A DNA stretch of 64,000 nt from Bradyrhizobium canariense (GTDB taxonomy: Bacteria; Pseudomonadota; Alphaproteobacteria; Rhizobiales; Xanthobacteraceae). The notes beneath the pieces are model-generated. The model was not told the origin of the DNA and made no database searches. It was given only the letters and a program-made list of their open reading frames with translations. Positions 18,874 to 27,156 of the stretch are shown here, one piece after another. The first letter of the stretch is position 1. Each line of letters starts with the position of its first letter. The DNA lies in the NCBI RefSeq assembly GCF_018130465.1, contig NZ_JAFCKJ010000002.1:124001-188000 (forward strand). Reading direction: 5' to 3'. Made by a program: the position numbers and the translations under genes.

Positions 18874-19383
18874 ATGAGCACAACCCTGATCGAGGTCCGG
18901 CCGGCCAAAGCCGCAGATGCAACTGCGGTAGCGTCCACCCATGACGAAGCCTGGCGCTCCGCCTATCAGGGCATCATTCCCGGCGCCGAACTGGAGAAGC
19001 TGATCAACCGCCGCGGTCCGCAATGGTGGGACAGCGCGATCCGCAAGGGCAGCCGCGTCAGCGTTCTGGTGTTCGGCGACAAGATCGCGGGCTACGCCAA
19101 TTACGGTCGCAATCGCGCCCGCAGCCTGCATTTCGACGGCGAGGTCTACGAGCTTTATTTGCGTCCCGAATTCCAGGGCCTGGGCTTTGGCCGCCGCCTG
19201 TTCACCGCGGCCCGCCGCGACCTGATGCAGAGCGGCCTGAAGAGCATGGTGGTGTGGGCGCTCTCGGACAACGATCCGGCCACCGAGTTCTACCGTGCCC
19301 TGGGCGGCCGCATGGTGGCACGCTCCTCGGAGCGTTTCGGGCCGAAGTCGCTCGACAAGGTTGCCTTCGCTTGGACCAATTGA
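18874..19383 (+). CDS. GNAT-family N-acetyltransferase
   Basis: A 169-residue acetyltransferase starting MSTTLIEVRPAKAADA. The acetyl-CoA-binding motif A is YLRPEFQGLGFGRRLF (Q/RxxGxG/A) near residue 98, and ALSDNDPATEFYRALGG is the motif B region, typical of RimI-like enzymes. A TTG upstream at 18838 was rejected because the GNAT domain starts at the ATG. The substrate is unknown. About 260 bp of non-coding DNA separate it from the divergent hydrolase operon. Confidence 0.88.
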   Translation: MSTTLIEVRPAKAADATAVASTHDEAWRSAYQGIIPGAELEKLINRRGPQWWDSAIRKGSRVSVLVFGDKIAGYANYGRNRARSLHFDGEVYELYLRPEFQGLGFGRRLFTAARRDLMQSGLKSMVVWALSDNDPATEFYRALGGRMVARSSERFGPKSLDKVAFAWTN

Positions 19384-19560
19384 GCTGCTGAAGTCCAGTC
19401 GGCAGCGTTTCCCTTCCGTCGATACCGTTGCCATTTGAGCCGGTGATCGCTGGATTCATTTTTTCACAAAAACACGATGGATAGGCGGGTCAAGCCCGCG
19501 TATGACAGTGCCAAAATCGCTGCCGGGCGCGATTTAACCTCGGCAACAACGGAGCCTTGA

Positions 19561-20097
19561 ATGCGTATCGATGCGGTCTCGATCGGGAAAAACGTACCAC
19601 ACGACGTCAACGTCATCATCGAAGTCCCCGTGGGCGGCGAACCGATCAAATACGAGATGGACAAGGAAGCCGGCACGCTGGTGGTCGACCGCTTCCTCTA
19701 CACGCCGATGCGTTACCCCGGTAACTACGGCTTCATCCCGCACACGCTGTCCGATGACGGCGACCCCTGCGACGTCCTCATCATCAACACCCGCGCCATC
19801 ATCCCCGGCGCGGTCATGAGCGTGCGCCCGGTCGGCGTGCTGTTCATGGAAGACGAAGCCGGCGGCGACGAGAAGATTCTGGCGGTGCCCTCGTCCAAGC
19901 TCACCCAGCGCTACGACAAGGTGAAGTCTTATTCCGACCTGCCGGACATCACGCTGCAGCAGATCCAGCACTTCTTCGAACACTACAAGGATCTCGAACC
20001 CGGCAAGTGGGTGAAGATCCTGCGCTGGGGCGGCCCCGAGGATGCGCACAAGCTGATCCTCGAGGGCATCGATCGCGAGAAGAAGAAGAACGGGTGA
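19561..20097 (+). CDS. ppa: Inorganic pyrophosphatase
   Basis: Family I soluble pyrophosphatase, 178 residues, hydrolysing pyrophosphate to two phosphates and pulling biosynthetic reactions forward. Active-site motifs: [26 protein letters not shown] and the metal-binding DGDPCDVL (D-x-D-P-x-D). Length and motifs are normal for a bacterial enzyme. A GTGCCCCGG-type palindromic repeat begins within 4 bp of the stop. Confidence 0.96.
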   Translation: MRIDAVSIGKNVPHDVNVIIEVPVGGEPIKYEMDKEAGTLVVDRFLYTPMRYPGNYGFIPHTLSDDGDPCDVLIINTRAIIPGAVMSVRPVGVLFMEDEAGGDEKILAVPSSKLTQRYDKVKSYSDLPDITLQQIQHFFEHYKDLEPGKWVKILRWGGPEDAHKLILEGIDREKKKNG

Positions 20098-20100
20098 GTT

Positions 20101-20227
20101 TCGTGCCCCGGCTCAGCAGCGCAGCGTGAAACGATGCGCTGCTGAGCCGGGGCGCAGTACAGCGGTGCCATGGGTCCCGGTTCAGCGTCGCGTCATTTAA
20201 TGCCGCGCCGCGTCCGGGACACGAGAG
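20101..20227. repeat. Intergenic palindromic repeat, GTGCCCCGG family (copy 2)
   Basis: Outer arms CGTGCCCCGG (20102-20111) and CCGGGACACG (20214-20223) pair with one bulge or mismatch, and an inner strong hairpin joins CCCCGGCTCAGCAGCGCA with TGCGCTGCTGAGCCGGGG, a perfect 18-bp stem. The central block ATGGGTCCCGG is shared with the copy at 13979. It lies between convergent ppa and folD. Confidence 0.85.
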
Positions 20228-20232
20228 TCACG

Positions 20233-21117
20233 TTACACCGCCGGCTTCGGCAGCCCTGCAATCGCGCAGGCCGCACGCAACGTGTTCACGAGCAGGCACG
20301 CGACCGTCATCTGGCCGACGCCGCCCGGCACCGGCGTGATGGCGCCAGCCACTGCGAGCGCTTCCTGATAGGCAACATCGCCGACGAGGCGCGTCTTGCC
20401 GTCGTCCTTCGGAATCCGGTTGATGCCGACGTCGATCACGGTCGCCCCCGGCTTCAACCAGTCACCGCGCACCATCTCGGACTTTCCGACCGCGGCGTAG
20501 ACGAGGTCGGCGCGCTTCACGAGCCCGGGCAGGTCGCGCGAGCGCGAATGCGCGATGGTCACCGTGGCGTTCTCGTTCAGCAACAGCTGCACCAGCGGGC
20601 GGCCGACGAGGTTGGAGCGGCCGATGACGATGGCGTTCATGCCTTCGAGCGAAGCATGCACGCTCTTGGTCAAAATGATGCAACCGAGCGGCGTGCAGGG
20701 CGACAGCGCCTCGAAACCGCCGGCGAGGCGGCCGGCATTGTTCGGATGCAGCCCGTCGACATCCTTGGCGGGGTCGATGGCATTGACGACGGCCTCGGTG
20801 TTGAGGCCCTTGGGGAGCGGCAGTTGCACCAGAATACCGTGCACGGCGGGATCGCGGTTGAGTTTTGCGACCAGCGCCAGGAGATCTGCTCGCGAGACGT
20901 CGGCCGGCAGCTTGTGCTCGAACGAGGCCATGCCGGCGGCCTGGGTCTGGGTGTGTTTGGAGCGGACATAGACCTCGCTCGCCGGATCGCTTCCGACCAG
21001 GACCACCGCAAGGCCCGGCACCAGATTGTGCTCGCGTTTAACGCGTGCGACCTCGTCCGCGACGCGGGCGCGGAGTTCCGCGGCGATGACTTTTCCGTCG
21101 ATGATCTTGGCGGTCAT
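20233..21117 (-). CDS. folD: Bifunctional methylenetetrahydrofolate dehydrogenase / methenyltetrahydrofolate cyclohydrolase
   Basis: A 294-residue enzyme that interconverts 5,10-methylene- and 10-formyl-tetrahydrofolate. Motifs: [14 protein letters not shown] near residue 50 (YxxxK active site), [24 protein letters not shown] (NADP binding) and [12 protein letters not shown] near residue 280. I chose the ATG at 21117; the longer frame to 21189 overlaps the DUF167 gene without homology. It is the last gene of a likely operon with yggT and DUF167 genes, 10 bp downstream of the latter. Confidence 0.95.
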   Translation of the reverse strand: MTAKIIDGKVIAAELRARVADEVARVKREHNLVPGLAVVLVGSDPASEVYVRSKHTQTQAAGMASFEHKLPADVSRADLLALVAKLNRDPAVHGILVQLPLPKGLNTEAVVNAIDPAKDVDGLHPNNAGRLAGGFEALSPCTPLGCIILTKSVHASLEGMNAIVIGRSNLVGRPLVQLLLNENATVTIAHSRSRDLPGLVKRADLVYAAVGKSEMVRGDWLKPGATVIDVGINRIPKDDGKTRLVGDVAYQEALAVAGAITPVPGGVGQMTVACLLVNTLRAACAIAGLPKPAV

Positions 21118-21127
21118 GTCAGTTCCC

Positions 21128-21472
21128 TCAGTCTGTCGATTTGGCTGATGCGAGCTGGCGCAGGGCTTCGCCGAGCCGCGCTGGATCACCGTCGACCGCG
21201 ATCTGCTTCAGCCGCGAGGTCGCTCCCGACAGGAGTTTTACGCTGGCCTTGGGCACGCCAAGCGATTTCGCCAGCAGCACCAGAACGGCCTTGTTGGCCT
21301 CGCCGCCATCGGCGATGGCACGCACACGCACCTTGAGCACGCTGCGGCCATCGGCCAGCTGCTCGATCCCGTCGATGTCGTCGCGGCCGCCACGCGGCGT
21401 TACCCGCAGCGCTATACTGATTCCTGCGGCCGAGTAACGCCAAGGTTCCTTGATAACAAGGTTCTTTGGCAA
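21128..21472 (-). CDS. DUF167 (YggU)-family protein
   Basis: A 114-residue protein with the DUF167 signature: [15 protein letters not shown] near residue 25, then [18 protein letters not shown] and [24 protein letters not shown]. The family is widespread and of unknown function, often beside yggT as here. No ATG precedes the domain; the TTG at 21472 fits because GGAG lies about 9 bases upstream, so a TTG start is proposed. Located 20 bp after the yggT-like gene. Confidence 0.85.
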   Translation of the reverse strand: MPKNLVIKEPWRYSAAGISIALRVTPRGGRDDIDGIEQLADGRSVLKVRVRAIADGGEANKAVLVLLAKSLGVPKASVKLLSGATSRLKQIAVDGDPARLGEALRQLASAKSTD

Positions 21473-21492
21473 CCTTGGGCGCTCCAGCCTGC

Positions 21493-21783
21493 TCAGATCA
21501 CGTTCGGGTAGATGTAGTACAGGATCACCCGCTCGATGAACATGATGAGCAGGATCAGGATGATCGGCGAGATGTCGAGGCCGCCGAGGCTGGGCAGAAA
21601 ATTGCGAATCGGCGCCAGGACCGGCTCCGTGATTCGGTACAGGAACTCTGCAACCGCCGAAACGAACTGGTTGCGGGTGTTCACGACGTTGAAGGCGATC
21701 AGCCAGGACAGGATCGCAGACGCGATCAGCAGCCAGACGTAGAGGTCGAGCACGATGATGACGATGTCGAGAACGGCACGCAT
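21493..21783 (-). CDS. YggT-family integral membrane protein
   Basis: A 96-residue protein with two helical membrane segments, about residues 5-30 (VLDIVIIVLDLYVWLLIASA) and 68-92 (ISPIILILLIMFIERVILYY), joined by the YggT loop RITEPVLAPIRNFLP. The family has been linked to osmotic or cell-division roles in some bacteria, but function is not settled. The ATG at 21783 is preferred to an upstream start whose extension is hydrophilic and without homology. First gene of the yggT-DUF167-folD operon. Confidence 0.9.
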   Translation of the reverse strand: MRAVLDIVIIVLDLYVWLLIASAILSWLIAFNVVNTRNQFVSAVAEFLYRITEPVLAPIRNFLPSLGGLDISPIILILLIMFIERVILYYIYPNVI

Positions 21784-21915
21784 GGCTTTTGAAACTCTGG
21801 CTTTTAAAAACTCTGGCTTCGGTCGGGATTGACGCCTTTTGCTAGATATCGGTTCCCCCCGGTCCAAACAAGGGAAGTCGGTGCCGGGATGGCTAAAACC
21901 GGGTGACAGCCGTCC

Positions 21916-21943
21916 TTGACTTGACCTTGGCGGGGACTTAAAT
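21916..21943 (+). promoter_or_regulatory. Putative sigma-70 promoter of tRNA-Ala
   Basis: TTGACT (21916-21921), a 16-base spacer and TTAAAT (21938-21943), placed 43 bp before the tRNA. Good match to a housekeeping promoter, but by eye only. Confidence 0.45.
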
Positions 21944-21986
21944 GGCGCCCGGTTGTCGGCCGCATTGACCAGAGCGGCCTACAAAA

Positions 21987-22059
<73 letters not shown>

Positions 22060-22062
<3 letters not shown>

Positions 22063-22122
22063 CGCTTCGCCCTTCGGGCTACGCGTGGCGTGGCCGCGCC
22101 GAGCCGGAGGGGCGAAGCGTGG
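22060..22122. repeat. Inverted repeat directly 3' of tRNA-Ala
   Basis: CCACGCTTCGCCC (22060-22072) and GGGCGAAGCGTGG (22110-22122) are perfect 13-base inverted copies; the left arm begins within the CCA end of the tRNA. Inside is a smaller hairpin GCCC-TTCG-GGGC-like. It may help end or process the tRNA transcript. No integrase follows, so it is not taken as an attachment site. Confidence 0.7.
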
Positions 22123-22172
22123 TGTCCGGCGAGCCCGCAGGGCGAAGACGGACTGTCGCCGAAATTCTCCCC

Positions 22173-22985
22173 CTACTTCCCGGTAAACCGCGGCGGCCGC
22201 TTCTCCATGAAACTCGCGACTCCCTCCCGGAAATCGCTGCCGTTCAGCGCCACCATCATGTCCCGGTTGGCCTCGATCGTCGCCTCCGCCAGCGTCTGGA
22301 ACGGCACCTCGTAGAGCTGCCGCTTGATCACGGCCATCGCGCTCGGCGAGACGAAATTGGCGAGGTCGCGCGCATAGGCGTAGGTCTCCTCGCGCAGCTT
22401 CTCTGGCGAGCAAAGCCGATTCACCAAACCGATCCGCAATGCCTCGTCGCTCGAAACCCGCCTCGCCGAAAGCAACAGATCCATCGCATTGGCGTGGCCG
22501 ACGATGCGCGGCAGCATCCAGCTGATGCCGTGCTCGGCAATCAGGCCACGCCGCGCGAAGGCGGTGGTGAACACGGTGTTGTCGGCGGCAAAGCGCAGGT
22601 CGCAATAGAGCGCGTGGACGAGGCCGATGCCGGCGGTTGCGCCGTTGAGCATGGCGATGACGGGCTTTCCGATCGACGGATAGAAGCCATAGCGCGTCTG
22701 CCAGTCGGGCCGCCGGTTCATGTCGAAGGGCGGCAGGTTCGACACGCGCCTGACATCATCAGGATCGAGCCCCTTCAGTGCATCCATGTCGGCACCGGCG
22801 CAGAAGGCGCGGCCCGCGCCGGTGATCACAATGACACGGACATTGTCGTCGGCGCTCGATGCTTCCATCGCATGGCGCACGTCCCGCTCCATGATGGGCG
22901 TCCACGCATTCATGCGGTCGGGACGGTTGAGCGTGATGGTCGCGACCTTGTCGCTGACGTCATAGAGAATATGTTCATAGAACAT
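22173..22985 (-). CDS. Enoyl-CoA hydratase/isomerase-family protein
   Basis: Crotonase-fold protein of 270 residues, expected to hydrate or isomerise enoyl-CoA in fatty or aromatic acid breakdown. Motifs: ITGAGRAFCAGADMDAL near residue 55 (oxyanion-hole region), GATAGIGLVHALYCDLRFAA near residue 115 and EHGISWMLPRIVG, whose Glu is a candidate catalytic residue. The C-terminal EKRPPRFTGK matches enoyl-CoA hydratases. A strong GGGAGAG site precedes the ATG at 22985. The exact substrate is not determined. Confidence 0.9.
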   Translation of the reverse strand: MFYEHILYDVSDKVATITLNRPDRMNAWTPIMERDVRHAMEASSADDNVRVIVITGAGRAFCAGADMDALKGLDPDDVRRVSNLPPFDMNRRPDWQTRYGFYPSIGKPVIAMLNGATAGIGLVHALYCDLRFAADNTVFTTAFARRGLIAEHGISWMLPRIVGHANAMDLLLSARRVSSDEALRIGLVNRLCSPEKLREETYAYARDLANFVSPSAMAVIKRQLYEVPFQTLAEATIEANRDMMVALNGSDFREGVASFMEKRPPRFTGK

Positions 22986-23095
22986 GGCGCTCTCCCTTTG
23001 TTTGCCGGCGCAATTTCGCGCGCGCTCGTTGGCGGCGAGCTTAGCATATCAAGGGAAGAGGCAAGGGCTTGCGCCAAGGATCTGGGAAGGCGCGA

Positions 23096-23890
23096 TCACT
23101 CGGCGGCTTGCGCCAGAACCGGCCGGCGCACCAGCCAGCCGTCGATGAAATGATCGAGCCAGGCACGCTCCGCGGCATCGTAGACGGCACGGTCCGCGAA
23201 ATGATGATGCCGCTGCCGCGCGCCCGGCGCGCTGAAGCCGTCATAGCCGCGCGTCGTCCAGCAATGCATCATCGCGTAGGTCACGTCAGGATGAAACTGC
23301 ACGCCGAAAGCGTTTCCGGTGCGGAACGCCTGCACCGGAAAATCATCCCCTTCCGCAAGCAGGTCAGCGCCGACCGGCAGCTCGAAGCCTTCGCGATGCC
23401 AGTGATAGACCTGCGCCGGCCAGTGCGGGCAGAGCCCGTGTCCCGCGGCTGTCGGGCGGATCGGGTAGTAGCCGATCTGGGTCAGCGCATCCGCATGCGG
23501 CGCGACGCGGGCCCCTAACTGCTTCGCCAGCATCTGCGCGCCGAGGCAGATGCCGAGGAACGGCCGCTGTTCGCGGAGCGGAATTTCGATCCAGTCGATC
23601 TCGCGGCGGATGTAGTCGTCGGGATCGTTGGCGCTCATGGGACCGCCGAAGACCACCGCGCCGGCATGCTGGTCGAGCGTCTCGGGCAGGGGATCGCCGA
23701 AGCGGGGACGGCGGATGTCGAGACGATGGCCGAGCGCGCGCAGCGCATTGCCGACGCGGCCGGGCGTCGAGGATTCCTGATGCAGGACAATCAGAACCGG
23801 CAATCGGGTTTCGGAGGCGGCGACGTTCGGCGTCCTTCTGGGGAAGGGCACCACTTCTGCGCCACCAAACCTGTCCGTCCGGAACGACAT
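23096..23890 (-). CDS. Class I glutamine amidotransferase-like protein (GMP synthase GATase type)
   Basis: A 264-residue protein with the class I GATase fold: FGGPMSAND near residue 78, the nucleophile-elbow GICLGAQMLA (Cys near residue 114) and FGVQFHPDVTYAM with the catalytic His near residue 195. The residue two after His, normally Glu (FHPE), is Asp here, a change from the classic triad. The protein lacks a synthetase partner nearby. It may hydrolyse glutamine or gamma-glutamyl compounds in a salvage role. The N-terminal 30 residues precede the domain and may be an overextended start, since the ATG at 23890 is the only good start seen. Confidence 0.8.
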   Translation of the reverse strand: MSFRTDRFGGAEVVPFPRRTPNVAASETRLPVLIVLHQESSTPGRVGNALRALGHRLDIRRPRFGDPLPETLDQHAGAVVFGGPMSANDPDDYIRREIDWIEIPLREQRPFLGICLGAQMLAKQLGARVAPHADALTQIGYYPIRPTAAGHGLCPHWPAQVYHWHREGFELPVGADLLAEGDDFPVQAFRTGNAFGVQFHPDVTYAMMHCWTTRGYDGFSAPGARQRHHHFADRAVYDAAERAWLDHFIDGWLVRRPVLAQAAE

Positions 23891-24017
23891 GGTCTCTGCG
23901 AGTGCTATCGGTTCAGACCGCCAGCATAACTAAGCGATCGTTAATTTCGTGTGAGTTTGCGCACACACACGCCCGATAGAAAGCAAGCTCCGGGCCACTA
24001 CGGACCGAGAGCTCTCT

Positions 24018-24797
24018 TTAGTGTCTTTGCCTCTGAAACCGGCTCGTGGCGGACAGGATGAAGCCGCGCGGGAAGAACCGCAGCGCGAATGGCACAATCT
24101 TGATGCCCAGACCGGGAAGCACTGCACGTTTGTTGGCCATCAGGCCGCGATAGGCCTGCCGTGCGACATCGGCGGCAGGAACATTGAGAAGGGCCGTATC
24201 ATGTCCGGACCCAACGCCGGCGCGGGCCTGGAATTCGGTGGGCACCGGGCCCGGGCAAAGTACGGTGACGCGAACGCCGTGCGGTGCAAGCTCCGCCCGC
24301 AAGGCCTCGGTGAGGGAAATGACATAGGCCTTGGACGCGTAGTAGACGGCCATGCCGGGGCCGGGCAGAAAGCCGGCGACCGATCCGACGTTGAGAAGAC
24401 CCCCCTTGTTCCTGATGAGCTGATCGGCAAAGCGCAGCGACAGATCCGTCAGAGCCCTGACATTCACATCGACGATGCCGACCTGCTCGACGCGGTCGCG
24501 CTCGATTGCGTCGCCGAATACGCCGAAGCCGGCATTGTTGACGAGATTGTCGAGCTCGACGCCTTCGGCAGCGAGCGCGGCGGCGATCTTCTCGCCGGCA
24601 TCCGCCTCCTGGAGATCGCAGGCGATCACGATCGGTCTCTTGCCGCCCTTGGCCGCGAGCTCGTTCGCGAGCGCCTCGAGCCGATCCGCCCGTCGCGCCG
24701 TCAGCGCAAGACGGTGTCCGTTCGCGGCGAACACACGCGCCAACTCCGTGCCGATGCCCGCCGAGGCACCGGTGATCAACGTTACCCGCTCAGTCAC
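24018..24797 (-). CDS. SDR-family oxidoreductase
   Basis: A classical short-chain dehydrogenase of 259 residues. TLITGASAGIGTELARVFA is the NAD(P) motif, NNAGFGVFGD follows, and the catalytic triad is Ser in NVGSVAG with YYASKAYV (YxxxK). The substrate is unknown. I chose the GTG at 24797, which places the domain at residue 5; an ATG at 24851 gives a longer variant in the same frame. About 225 bp separate it from the TerB-like gene. Confidence 0.85.
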   Translation of the reverse strand: MTERVTLITGASAGIGTELARVFAANGHRLALTARRADRLEALANELAAKGGKRPIVIACDLQEADAGEKIAAALAAEGVELDNLVNNAGFGVFGDAIERDRVEQVGIVDVNVRALTDLSLRFADQLIRNKGGLLNVGSVAGFLPGPGMAVYYASKAYVISLTEALRAELAPHGVRVTVLCPGPVPTEFQARAGVGSGHDTALLNVPAADVARQAYRGLMANKRAVLPGLGIKIVPFALRFFPRGFILSATSRFQRQRH

Positions 24798-25022
24798 GAT
24801 CGAAGTCTCTTGATTGAAGTTTTTGGCCTCGCAATGCCGGAACGAGAGCATAGGCCGTGCGCGACAGGCAAGCGGCACTGACGGCATGGCCGCTTGAGCG
24901 GGTGACAAGGAGAGCAAAAAACCCGGGATTCTACGGACGAATCTGGAGCCGAGACGGCCGGGGCTACATTAAAGTTTCGTCATGTGGTCTGCACAACCGC
25001 CAATTGGCCGTGTTGGCACAGA

Positions 25023-25511
25023 TCACCCACCGACAGGGCTGTCCTTGACCTGACCACCGGCACGGTCTGCGACCGCGTGCTTCAGGTCGATGCGGTCGCG
25101 CTGCGAAATCCCGAGCAGGTCGGAGGCGCGCCAGACCACATTGTCCTCGAACTCGGTGACTTGGCCGTCGGCGTAGACCAGCTCCCACATCATCTGGACG
25201 ACCCGCTTGCGGCCCTCTTCGTCGAGCGAGCGCATGATGACGCTGGTGAAGTGATAGAGGTCGACCGCATCGCCCTCGACCTCCGTCGCATCCGCTATCA
25301 GACGATCCGCGGTGCCGCGATCGAGCCCAAAATGGCTTTCGATCAGGCTGTGCAACTTGCGCTGCTCGACAGCCGTCGGCTGGCCGTCCAGCGAGATCAC
25401 GTGAACCAGCAACGCGGTCGCCGCCAGCCGGTAGTCGCTGTCGCCGAACGCGCGGTCCTCGGCATGGGGAGCAACAATGTCGGCGATGAATTGGCGCAGG
25501 CCGTCGAGCAT
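25023..25511 (-). CDS. TerB-like tellurite-resistance-family protein
   Basis: A 162-residue all-helical protein with the TerB-like pattern: ALLVHVISLDGQPTAVEQRKL near residue 32 and ELVYADGQVTEFEDNVVWRAS near residue 110, repeated motifs with acidic residues typical of the family and possibly metal-binding. Despite the family name, no other ter gene is near, so a role in tellurite resistance is not implied. A TAGGA site precedes the ATG at 25511. Function unknown. Confidence 0.85.
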   Translation of the reverse strand: MLDGLRQFIADIVAPHAEDRAFGDSDYRLAATALLVHVISLDGQPTAVEQRKLHSLIESHFGLDRGTADRLIADATEVEGDAVDLYHFTSVIMRSLDEEGRKRVVQMMWELVYADGQVTEFEDNVVWRASDLLGISQRDRIDLKHAVADRAGGQVKDSPVGG

Positions 25512-25696
25512 AAGGTCCTACCGAAATCGATGAAGCCGCGGGAGCGCGGCCGCTACCAGCATTATATGAGTGGGAAACTCAACCGGCGCAACGTGCGTCA
25601 GTTCCGCGCGCCGCATTACGTTTCGGCAATCTCCACTCGGAGAGGCGTAGTGCTGCGCTCGCAAACGGAGAATGTGGCAGCATCGTCCCACGTCCC

Positions 25697-27106
25697 TCAC
25701 GGTATCTCGTACACCACCATCTTGTCGGCGATGCCGCGCAGTGCGGCCTGCTTCTGGATCGGCCTGATTTCGCGCTGCTTAAGAACTTCGGCGACTGCCG
25801 GTGCATCCAGCACCGGGCTGGTGATGTGGATCTCCTGCGCGGTCGAGAGGCTCTGCACGCGAGCGGCGATGTTGACGGTCTGGCCGAAATAATCCTGCCG
25901 CTCGTTGAGCATCACCGCGAGGCACGGACCTTCGTGGATGCCGATCTTGACGACGAGGTCGGCGGTGCCGCGCTTCTTGTTGAGCTCGTCCATCGCCGCG
26001 CGCATCCGCAAACCCGCCGCGATCGCATGCTCGGGACGGACGAAGGTTGCCATCACGGCGTCGCCGATGGTCTTCACCACCGCGCCTTTCTCCGACGAGA
26101 TGATCTCGAGCAGCGCGTGGAAATGCGCGCGCACGAGATCGAAGGCGGCAAGATCGCCGACGCGCTCATAGAGCGCGGTTGACCCCTTCAGATCGGTGAA
26201 CAGGAAGGTCAGCGAGGTGATCTGGAGCCGCTGGTCGAGACTGAGATTGTCCGCCTTGAACACATCGCGAAACGTCTGGTTCGACAGCATCCGCTTGGCG
26301 GTGAGGAACGGCTTGCGCTTGCCGATGAGGTGATGGAGCGCCTCGGCCGCGATGAACACCGACGGCAGCACGCGTACGCCGGCCTGGTTCTCCAGCGACA
26401 GCCGCAGCGGACCCGGCCGCATGGTCGTGGTTCCCGTCGGCGCCTGCACCTTGTTGTACATGATGGCGAGCTGCTGACGGTCCCTGGTCGGCTCGCCCTG
26501 CACGTCGATGAAATGGGCCGCGTGCGTCACCGGTTCGAAGATGATGATGAAGTCGTTCGGCAGTTGCAGCGACATGGTCGCCTTCTCGCCGGCCGGCAGC
26601 TCCATCGTATCCAGCGTCACCTCATTGGCGAGCGTCGCAAACGATTCCTTGTTGAAGTCGACGCCGGAGCTCCAGAACACCTGCTTGAAGTACTCCCACA
26701 CCGGAAGCGTATCAGGGTCGTGCGCCGCGATGCGCCGCACGCGCGGGTTCACGGTGAAGGACACTTCGACCTGATCATCGACGGAGGCCTTGTAGCCGCA
26801 GGCGCAAAGCGCGCAGTGATAATCGTCGGGCTTGAGCGCCTTCAGGGTCGTGTGCGCGCCCAACACGCCGCCGCAGCCCGGGCACAGCACATTCCAGCCC
26901 AGATCGAACAGGCCGAGCCGCGCCGAATGCAGGAATGCCGAGATCGCGTGCTCTTCATCGAGAGCGTGCTGCCTCGCGAAATCGAGGACATTGACGCGGT
27001 TGAGCTCGTGATCTTCGCCGTCCTCGATGAGGCGCGCGATCGCGTCGACCACTTTCGCATCGGAGGTCTGCTTCAGAACGGAAAACTGGGCCTGGATATC
27101 GCTCAT
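25697..27106 (-). CDS. Class III nucleotide cyclase with an N-terminal DUF5939 and zinc-ribbon-like region
   Basis: A 469-residue soluble protein. The N-terminal 300 residues contain a CPGCGG (about residues 76-81) and CALCACGY (about 99-106) Cys set, likely a zinc ribbon, in the DUF5939 region. The C-terminal cyclase domain (about 305-450) has FTDLKGSTALYE and VKTIGDAVMATF, which give the two metal-binding Asp, and FGQTVNIAARVQ for the transition-state Asn and Arg; the Lys before TIGD suggests ATP rather than GTP. It should make cAMP in response to a cytoplasmic signal. It is one of two cyclases in this window. Confidence 0.88.
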   Translation of the reverse strand: MSDIQAQFSVLKQTSDAKVVDAIARLIEDGEDHELNRVNVLDFARQHALDEEHAISAFLHSARLGLFDLGWNVLCPGCGGVLGAHTTLKALKPDDYHCALCACGYKASVDDQVEVSFTVNPRVRRIAAHDPDTLPVWEYFKQVFWSSGVDFNKESFATLANEVTLDTMELPAGEKATMSLQLPNDFIIIFEPVTHAAHFIDVQGEPTRDRQQLAIMYNKVQAPTGTTTMRPGPLRLSLENQAGVRVLPSVFIAAEALHHLIGKRKPFLTAKRMLSNQTFRDVFKADNLSLDQRLQITSLTFLFTDLKGSTALYERVGDLAAFDLVRAHFHALLEIISSEKGAVVKTIGDAVMATFVRPEHAIAAGLRMRAAMDELNKKRGTADLVVKIGIHEGPCLAVMLNERQDYFGQTVNIAARVQSLSTAQEIHITSPVLDAPAVAEVLKQREIRPIQKQAALRGIADKMVVYEIP

Positions 27107-27156
27107 GGCGCAACTCTATCTGGTGTGGATCACGCCGTCGGCCAAGCGAACGCCTG

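Noticed and set aside
20170-21336. Plus-strand frame opposite folD
   Set aside because: Arginine- and histidine-rich shadow sequence without any family motif.
25023-25511. Tellurite resistance determinant
   Set aside because: Only a TerB-like fold; no terC, terD or terZ nearby.
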